64,000 nucleotides of DNA, taken from positions 28,340,934-28,404,933 of the forward strand of contig NC_063151.1 of the NCBI RefSeq assembly GCF_020921035.1. Direction: 5' to 3'. A model generated the notes under the pieces. It worked only from the letters and a program-made list of their open reading frames with translations. It had not been told where the DNA came from and ran no database searches. This DNA comes from Rhodamnia argentea. Taxonomy: Eukaryota > Streptophyta > Magnoliopsida > Myrtales > Myrtaceae. The position numbers and the translations under genes are program-made. Shown here in pieces: positions 56,244 to 64,000 of the stretch (positions within the stretch are counted from its first letter, which is position 1; the number at the start of each line of letters is the position of its first letter).

Positions 56244-59200
56244 CTACCGAGCAGATAACGCTGTCAAGGTAACTTCATTAGGAGAGCATGGTTCAGGCTG
56301 GCTTGCGCCAGCACCTGCATGAGGCCCTTTTGTTTCGCTGAAAAAACCGGGCTCTCCTGGGGCAGACAGCGCCATCTTGCTTCCCAGCATCAGAATCACC
56401 ATGTACATGGTTGGCCTGTCCTCTGTCCATTTCTGGACACATAAAAGGCCAATGTGTATGATCCTCACGATTTCTGCTACGTTGTACGAGTTAACTACCA
56501 CCGGATCAACAAATTCAATTGATCTGCCTTCTTGAAATAGTTTCCACGCCTGACCACCTCAAGACCAATCTATTAATTAAAGGGTACTGGCGGACCAAAA
56601 AAAAAAAAAAAAGGAACTTCAAAACTTACATGTCCCAGAAGATTCTGATGGTGATTTGGATGAGAGAACCCTCTGTTTCTTGTCCCACTCACTATCTCCA
56701 GCATCAAAACACCGTAGCTGAACACATCCGACTTTGCCGAGAAAACTCCGTTAATTGCATATTCCGGGGACATGTAACCGCTGCACAAATAAATACACCA
56801 ACGACAATGAGCCTTTTTGCAATATGATCACAAACGTCGCTCTGATTTAAGTGCTTACTATGTTCCAGCTACTCGCTTTGTACATGCTTCTGTCTCATTT
56901 CCTCCAAAACTTTTAGCAAGGCCAAAATCAGATATCTTAGGATTCAACTCACAGTCTAGCAAGACATTGCTAGCTTTTAGATCTCAGTGGATTATTCTGA
57001 GTCTGGAATCCTAGTGAAGGTAAAGAAGTCCCCGAGCTATTCCGCTGATGATGTGAAATCGCTTACTCCAATCAAGCAGCTTCCTCCGCTCCTGATCTGC
57101 AGAAGTTCAATTTATGTACTTCATGTAAAGGCCAGCATAGTTCAGTACTGCATTTTGAAGAAGACAGATTAACTGATTCACGCTAATGAATGTCGCTCTT
57201 ATAGAGTTCAACAATCTTAATTCTATTGGTAAATGACCAGCTATTCCAAATGCAGTTTTGTCAGATCTTGTGTCATAAGGATGGAGACATCAGTAAAATC
57301 ATCTGTGATTACTATTTTCAAGGTCTTAGAAGATATTTTCATTATAGCATGCTTAAGAGAGATTGAGCATCATGAACCACGATAGAAAGCGAACCAAAAA
57401 TGAACGTATCCAAGCTTTTGTTGGGCATATATTCGTATATCAGCAACATTTCTTTCTGAATGCAGCATCCTAGAAGCTTCACGAGGTTTCTGTGCTGAAG
57501 CTTGGCAAGGTGTAAAGCTTCACTTTTGAACTCATCTAGTCCTTGGCTCGAACTCCTTGAAAGTTTTTTCACAGCAATTTCTTGACTGTTCTTCAACATA
57601 CCCTGAAAAATAGCCGTAAATTGTAAGGATACTTCTTTTGTTTACAGTATTTTTTGGCCTTTGACACTCAATTCATCTCGCCTCTTTTTCTACATTTTCA
57701 AATCATGTAGAAATTTTCCACCCTGTTGAACCTAAAAGTTCACAAAAAGTGATTATGTTTGTATTGGATTGACAGAATCAGAAGCTTAATTTCATCATAT
57801 TCTTGCAACGTAGTTAAAATAGGCGAATTATCCTTCCAATGCAGTTACATTATGCCATGTCCCAGGTTGCAAGGTAGCGAAACTTCTCCAGCATCTGCCA
57901 AGAGAGTTGAGGATATGCAAAATGAATTCTTTTCTAGGACTGATCAGAACTGATGCATTGCTGAGTGTCTGACGTGTAAGTGCAACAGCTTTTGAGCAAT
58001 ATGTTGAGATAGTGTGTCCGTGCTATTTACCACAAGAGGATAGATAGGTACATATTCAATCCATGGATGGCATAATGTATTTCATACAGATGGCTTGCAC
58101 TACTTATTACCCTGTAGACAGGTCCAAAACCGCCTTCTCCAAGCTTATTGTCTGTTGAAAAGTTGTTCGTAGCATTAGCTATTGCGGCAAATTCAAATAG
58201 CGGTAGCTCCGGATCTTCTCCTGAGCATTCGACATTTTCATATCCTCCCAGTAATTCGCATTTCCCACCTACATTTAAGAAAATAAAACTTTTTGCTCAG
58301 TAACCTCACAGAGGAAGAAGAGCAAACCAATCAAGAATTCAGTGGATTTGAACAGACCCAGAAAACAAAGCTATCCATGCATACTTCCCCCTTGTGCTCC
58401 AAAGAATTTTTTCCAATTTATGGAAAAGCCGTTTAACCAATTTGAGACAATTGACCCCTTCTGGTCGGAGACTGTGATCATATATATATTCATTTTCAAA
58501 TCGGCTAGAATAATAGATATCTACATGAAACGAAATCTTCAGCTAGTTGCATATTTTCAGATTCTTCGGCCATGGCACAACATAGGGCCTGCACAATTAT
58601 TTTGGTCGAACCGATTCCATCATTCCAGTCACAAGTCCTTCGAGCAACTCGGCATTTAGCCCAGTGACAAGGGTGGGTGGAGGGGTGGAGTCAAGGTCGG
58701 GGTCAGTTTCAGAACCTTTTGAACGGAAGTTTGTGCAGGAAAAAAGGGTAGATGTTCTCCTTCTTTTTTTTCCTTTTGCATAGCTGTATTTACCGAAGAA
58801 AAATCAAAGTATGGGGTTTGGAACATTGCTAAAAATGGGTGGCAAGCTGAGGTACGCATGGTTGTAAATTCTTTAGCCATGGTGAACCCTTTTCTCTAAA
58901 TTCCACACGCCGAAATAGATGCATATAGATAAAGTTTCCAATAAGCGATATTCTTGAGAAAGACTTCATGGATATCATTGTTCTGCATCATAGCCATTTG
59001 AAAGCTAGAAGAAAGCATCGATCAACAGTCTAACACATTACCAGAGAAAACTGAGTTATCACTGAAAATAATTACCAGAGAAAACTGACTGGCGAAGTCT
59101 AACTTGCACGTGCTTCATCACTGCCTTCTTTTTCCAAACATACACCATTAGACTGAGACCTAGGAATGGCAGCAATGTTAAAGCTGTCAAGCCTAACATC

Positions 59201-60855
59201 AGCTTCTTCTTCTTCTGGCTTGAGTGACCTGGACCAAAAAGAGCCATTGGAGTGCGAAAAATCGAGACTCAGAACTGTTAAGGCGCACATGTGAGGTTAT
59301 CGAACAAAAGAAGTCTCCCATCGAGGATGTGGTGTAATTGGGATGGTGAATAATCCTAAATGGATCCATAACTTATTGGTTTAAGCTTTTGAGTGAAGGT
59401 AGGTTTGGACTATATCTTTGTTGTCTCTCAATTGAAGGAATCAGGCTCTGCTGAGCACCTAACAAGAACTATGATTTATTGAATGTTAAAATAGAGTTAT
59501 TCGGTGTGTGTGTTTTGTTCCTGAGGCTTTCCTGTCCATGTTTACCGACCAGCAAACTTTCTCGTAGATAGCAAAATAATACCTGGATCCAGAGCAAACA
59601 ACCTAACATAGAGGTCTTGTCCTCCTTCATTGTATGCTCTCATATCTATCAAGTCCCCAAACCACAGCAAACAACCATTTCCTCCACCTTCGGAATCTAT
59701 ATTAGCGTATGCCATACAAGAGCAGTTCCTTTTGCAAACCATTTCACAGTCTTGAAGATCCATGCTCCTGTAAATCCAGGACCTCTGTGAATCTGGCAGT
59801 TTTAAACCAGAGTACTTTCTGAATATGTCTCCTCTACAGTCCAAAGTGTTTGTCCTAACACAACCAAGCCGGTTCAATGTACTCCGTTCTTGTGGGACCT
59901 TCGGTGAAAATCCATTCAGGCACTCGCACAATGGGGACTTATTGATGTTGCAGATAGCGTAGGCTCCGCAATATGCGTAAAGGTCACAATCACCTGATGG
60001 TCCAGCGAGAAATAGAACCCAACTCTGTGTTTGGTCAACCCATGTGAAGCGCTGCACAGCACCGTCTGGATTCAAGTACAAACGGGATACTACTGACATG
60101 TTGAGGAATTCGTAGTGGCAGTACATCTCCTGCTCAGTCAGAACGAATTCATACTTGTAGTTCAGATTTGGGTTCAAATTAGGCATTCCACCATATCGGA
60201 CGCCAATCCATGGTTCTAAACTAGACTTGATGGTGGAACGCTGCATGAGAAGTATCTGGGGAAACCCATTCGGGTCAATTTGGAATGAGAAATTTCCTGG
60301 AGAAGGATCATCTACACTCTTCCAAGACGTCAGATACCGATCAAACCCCGTGATTCTGTTCCTTCCTAACTTCATTCCTGCCAGAAAACTATCTGTTGGA
60401 TAGTCAAAACTCTGCCATAGGAAATTATCAGAACCAGTATTGCCTAAATCTCTCACTACAAGATTCCCTGAGTCCAGAAGCTGAGCAACTGGATTACGTG
60501 AGGCCATTGATGAGTTGGAAGACCAGATTTCACTCTCATTTCCATCAAGAAGGATGAGACTTCCCTGTCTAGTGATCTTCAGAGTACCAGATGAATCAGT
60601 GAGGGGACTGACTCTGTTGGCAACCCATACTACAGTGATTGGATTTATTTTCTTGTACCATATTCCGAGGTAATGCTTTGGTGGATTCTGGAGGCTGAAG
60701 AATCCTAGTTCGAATGTACCCCCAGCTGAAACTATGCTCTTGCCATGTTGCATCGATTGATCCGCAGTTAACGTATCAAGTGTGCCGGAAATCCCCATGA
60801 TAGCAGATGATGTGAATTGCAAGAGAATAATCAAGGCTCCTACCACTGTTCCCAT
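56244..60855 (-). pseudogene. G-type lectin receptor kinase, copy M4, two stop codons in the catalytic loop exon
   Basis: Seven exons (60855-59583, 59228-59076, 58268-58111, 57602-57395, 57096-56859, 56780-56630, 56549-56244) keep frame and splice sites over 829 codons: signal peptide, B-lectin, S-locus, PAN (CKRNCSCMAYAN), membrane helix (LGLTALTLLPFLGLSLMVYV), [15 protein letters not shown], then catalytic loop, SPE and tail. The catalytic-loop exon has TAG at 57011-57013 (after LLYLH) and TGA at 56984-56986, replacing the arginine codon of HRD. There are no frameshifts. Translation would end after the N-lobe, leaving a membrane-bound receptor without kinase activity. Either a very young pseudogene or a truncated decoy-type receptor. 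Other oddities: VYR instead of VYK and GPWIG changed to EPWIG in the S-domain. Confidence 0.88.
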
Positions 60856-62498
60856 GCAGATTGAACCTGCAAATTAACCAGAGAATAGAAATGATTGAAG
60901 ACTAGACTGCAGACTGCAGTCTCAGAAAGTTCGATAAGGATCACCGGGTCATCCTCATCATGTTTGGCTTTTGGAGGTCATTAGAAAAGGTTCTTCAAGA
61001 GGCCATCATTCCTAGAATAGAAAAGCCGTGCATAATAGTCCCCTCTGCAGATCGAGCACCCACCGTGGATATGTATAAAGCAATACCAATACTCAATAAC
61101 CAGAAATCAAGTATATAAAAACCAGATAAAGCATTTCAACAAAGGTTTATGCATAATAAAAATACTGCAAACAAATATGATCCGAAATCTATATCAACAA
61201 AACGAATCAAATGACAATGAGTGGATCAATCTCAATTCAATATAAATGGTCCTTATGCAACAAACAGGATCTTTCATAAATCATAATGTATCGAATCTCT
61301 ATTTCTTTCAACACATGATTCATAAATTGATAGAAGAGATAGCACTACTCACTTGAGAATGCCCAAAATCATACAACGTAGTTATACGTGCCGACAATCT
61401 CATAATCCTATCAATTGAACGAGAATCGACGTCAAAACCAAGTAAAACATTACTTTAACGAACAACTCGACTAAACTATGCTTAATTGCCAACAAAACAA
61501 CTCACACATGCTCACAAATTGCTTGTCTGATGCGATTATTCAAAGCCGCTTGCAACCCGGAGCTTGTGCGTCGAACTTGGTCACGCCACAACTCTCTTTG
61601 CTGAGCTTCTTTACAAGTGAGCTTATAGTCAAAAGAAAGCTCTTTCGTAGTATTTTTAGAAGGCCCAAAGCTTGACCAACCCAAAATATAGCCCGCAACC
61701 GACAAAATTCGGCTCTAAAGCTACTGGTCGAGTACTCTTCATCACTCGCCCTCAACTTCGAAAATTTCTTTTGGGCAAACCGTAAGTCCAAATCGAGTTC
61801 CGTAAAATCCTACGGTGCTACAACACCCTAAAATATCAAACCCTCATAATTTCTTAGATTAACAACTTCTAAATCGGACATCGCAATTCAAAAAAAATCG
61901 GACATCGCAATTCAAAATTCACTTGACTCCCAATTTGAGTCCTAATTTCGAAAACCACTACGCTTAAATCCTTACCGTTGCGAAACGAAGTAAATCTGGC
62001 TTCGTGAGGCTCCCCAGGCGTCTGCCCCTTTACCTTTTCTTTCTTCTTTCTCCTTTCGTTTCTTTTTCTTTTTGCCTTTCCTTTCTTCTTTTTCCTGCGT
62101 GCTCGTGAATGTTGCTTCCTCTTGACAAAGTCAAATATTACGCAGGAAATTGTGTAGTAAACTAACTCGAGAAGTTGAACAGATCATCTGGACCGTTATC
62201 TTCCGAAAATGACGTGAAGACTTGTAGTTATAGAAGACCAGTCGACGCTCCTGAGCTACGAGTCATTATGCGGGTGAATGAATCTAATTGACTGATGCCG
62301 GTCATTGCTAAGGATGGCCATCGAAGCAAAAATTGAGTTCAAGTAAAGTTGACGGGCTTAAGGTCGTGGACTCTGATAGCTTCCCTCTTGGCCCCCCCAA
62401 GAGAAAAACAGTCCCCAGAAAACGGAGTGAAAACAGAGGCAATTTTACTGCTTCCTCACCTTCCACCACACCATTCTGCCATCTTCATGGGTAGGCCG
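60856..62498. other. Intergenic, LTR-like and low-complexity sequence
   Basis: From about 61000 to 61990 the composition and words (GCATAATAGTCCCCTCTGCAGATCG, CTACAACACCCTAAAAT) resemble plant LTR debris, but I cannot set ends, so no element is called. A 22-bp unit, AAATCGGACATCGCAATTC plus A-run, is repeated in tandem at about 61872-61918. A polypyrimidine tract fills 62028-62097. No gene is seen. Confidence 0.4.
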
Positions 62499-63041
62499 TA
62501 GGGGTGTGGAAACCGAAACTGAACCGAACCGGCGGTCCATTGAAAAATAACCGTTCTTTTTTTCGGTTTGGGCTTTCGGTTTGGTTCGGTTAACCGAACC
62601 GAACTGAAAATCTTCCTTATTCTTAATATTAGCAGTTCTGGAAAAAATAACCTTTTTTTATTTTTCCTTTTTTTTTTTTTTTTTGTAAAAAGGGCCAGTG
62701 AGGGGCTGCGACCCCGTACACCATGTGAGGGCTCCACGGCGCTCTACCAGTGGCTGGCCGCCTCGCCGCCCCTTTTCACCAAAAAAGGAAAAAGAAAAGA
62801 AAGGAAAAAACCCAAATAAAGAAAAATTGAACCGAACTGAATCGAATTCTTTATTAGGTTCTGATCACAATTCGGTTTGGTTCAGTCATTCACCTTAACA
62901 GTTTGGTTTGGTTCGGATTGAACCGAACCGAACAGGATTTTTGGTTAGGCTCTGGTCACAATTCCGCTTGGTTCAGCCGCTCATCTTAACGGTTTGGTTC
63001 GGTTTGGATTTTTCTGAAAATCCGAACCGTTGAAAACCCTA
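62499..63041. mobile_element. hAT-like non-autonomous element rich in AACCGAACCGAAC
   Basis: The left end TAGGGGTGTGGAAACCGAA and right end CCGTTGAAAACCCTAA are imperfect inverted repeats; both subterminal zones consist of many GGTTCGGTT/AACCGAACC motifs in inverted order, as in several plant hAT MITEs. A T-run (62665-62685) and a GC-rich core with GCGACCCCGTACACC lie in the middle. No transposase and no clear target duplication. Confidence 0.5.
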
Positions 63042-63224
63042 ACGTATACAGGTCCCCAAATTCGTCAAAAAAGAAAATGATGTTGACCAGTCACGATAGA
63101 TAGTGCCAAGACCATGAGCAGCTTATGCTTCTTTTGGTTCGTCTTTAGTTGATCTAAAAGGAGGAGGAGCATACAAATAACAGTCAGGACTAGTTATTGC
63201 AAGGATCTTAAAATGGGTCACTAC

Positions 63225-64000
63225 CTGATTCCGAGGCAGCCATCCTGATGTGCAAGTGTTGCCCGTTTTGATTGTACTCTCTTATGTCCATAAGACTCTC
63301 CAAACCACAGCAAGCAACCACTTCCTGCGCTTTTGACATTCTAGTTTGAAAAGTCATACAACAACAATTTTTTCTTGCAAATTACTTTGCATTCTTGAAG
63401 TTCCGTTGGCTTATCAAACCAGGAACTGCGTGTATCTGGCAATCCACACCCCGGAATTCTTCACAAATATGACCCTTTCGCAATTCAAGGGAGTTCTCGC
63501 ACGCCCATTTGACCAATCCGAAATTTCCATTGTTGAGAATACTTCGGTGTGAAGCCTTTCAAGCAGCTACACTGGAGGGACTCAGTTTTGCGTTGTAAAA
63601 TGCCATTTGAATTTGATACCAGAACGAAAACCATCGAACTGTGTTATGGTTAGTATTCAAATTAGGTGTCGACACCACTCCATGGTCCTGACCTGAACAT
63701 GATAACAGAAGCCTGCCTCAATAGGAGCTGTGGGAATCCATTTGGGTCAAGTTGGAATGTGGGATCACCAGGAGCAGGATGACAATTAGTGTTGAAGTGT
63801 ATATGCAGGAGAATCAAAACTGTGCCACAGAACACTTCCATCCGCACCTCTCACCATAAGAATTTCTACGCAACCAAGAGCTGTGCAACTGGGTTTCGGG
63901 CATGTACGGATGAGTTGAGGACCAAATTTGGGTTCCGTTCCCGTTCAAAGGACAAGCCCCTGGCTAGTAAACTTTAAGGTGGCTCTATTGACAACCCATA
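63225..64000 (-). pseudogene. G-type lectin receptor kinase S-domain fragment, copy M5, runs off the window
   Basis: The first exon of another lineage M copy, ending with the same GAATCAG/GTAG donor as its relatives at 63225. PAN region (63225-63480), a broken S-locus region (63500-63720; FRSGPWSGV, FQLDPNGFPQLLL) and the start of the B-lectin part (VANR-like words at 63980-64000) can be read on the minus strand, but with several shifts and deletions of up to a few hundred bases: the stretch between the SGPW motif and the Cys cluster is almost gone. A kinase part is not present downstream (62-63 kb), so this is an exon-1 relic. It continues beyond the right edge. Confidence 0.8.

Noticed and set aside
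61000-61990. A full LTR retrotransposon between M4 and the hAT-like element
   Set aside because: LTR-like words are present, but no end pair, target duplication or primer-binding site could be fixed, so only a note was made.

Overview
The window is a piece of a flowering-plant nuclear genome. Its genes are intron-rich, its GT-AG and GC-AG introns are AT-rich, one gene is a cytosolic-type tRNA-Ser, and there is abundant transposon debris (a LINE, MULE-like and hAT-like non-autonomous elements, LTR and TRIM remnants). Protein types (DUF3774 wound-responsive proteins, a cluster II diacylglycerol kinase, G-type lectin S-receptor kinases with a PAN domain) point to a eudicot. The foldback elements with GC-rich cores recall Myrtaceae (eucalypt relatives), but that is only an impression.

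Left part (1-26 kb), ordinary gene space. A two-exon DUF1223 gene is at 990-3442 (+). Two small DUF3774 wound-responsive genes lie in the same orientation at 4010-4282 (-) and 6393-6659 (-), with a decayed plastid-like tRNA-Ser between them. A 5'-truncated LINE and a MULE-like foldback element with a 9-bp target duplication follow. A 12-exon diacylglycerol kinase (10491-16347, -) and a 9-exon tRNA (guanine37-N1)-methyltransferase of the TRM5 type (18425-23265, +) stand head to head; both can be spliced in silico to complete open frames of 447 and 616 residues. A homopolymer tract in a TRM5 intron looks like an assembly fault. A tRNA-Ser(AGA) gene lies at 25970-26051 (-).

Right part (26-64 kb), a cluster of G-type lectin S-receptor-like kinases (cell-surface receptors: B-lectin, S-locus domain, PAN, one membrane pass, cytosolic Ser/Thr kinase). 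There are eight copies of two lineages. Lineage P is on the plus strand: P1 26348-29538 intact, P2 32962-36094 with one frameshift, P3 45268-48470 many-fold broken. Lineage M is on the minus strand: M1 30285-31705 gutted, M2 36629-39440 truncated, M3 49091-52606 intact, M4 56244-60855 with two stop codons, M5 63225 to the right edge, fragmentary. P and M copies alternate as convergent pairs (P1-M1, P2-M2, P3-M3), so the array looks like a two-gene module multiplied by unequal crossing over, followed by birth-and-death decay. Only P1 and M3 look able to make a full receptor, one from each lineage. A 5.4-kb LTR block with a second solo LTR nested inside it separates M2 from P3 and abuts the truncated 5' end of M2.

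Points I found most worth a second look: GC-AG introns shared by paralogues; a short in-frame, stop-free intron kept in all three P copies between the glycine loop and the catalytic lysine; a nearly intact M4 gene whose catalytic HRD arginine codon is a stop; and the modular convergent-pair layout. I did not find a system I would call wholly new.
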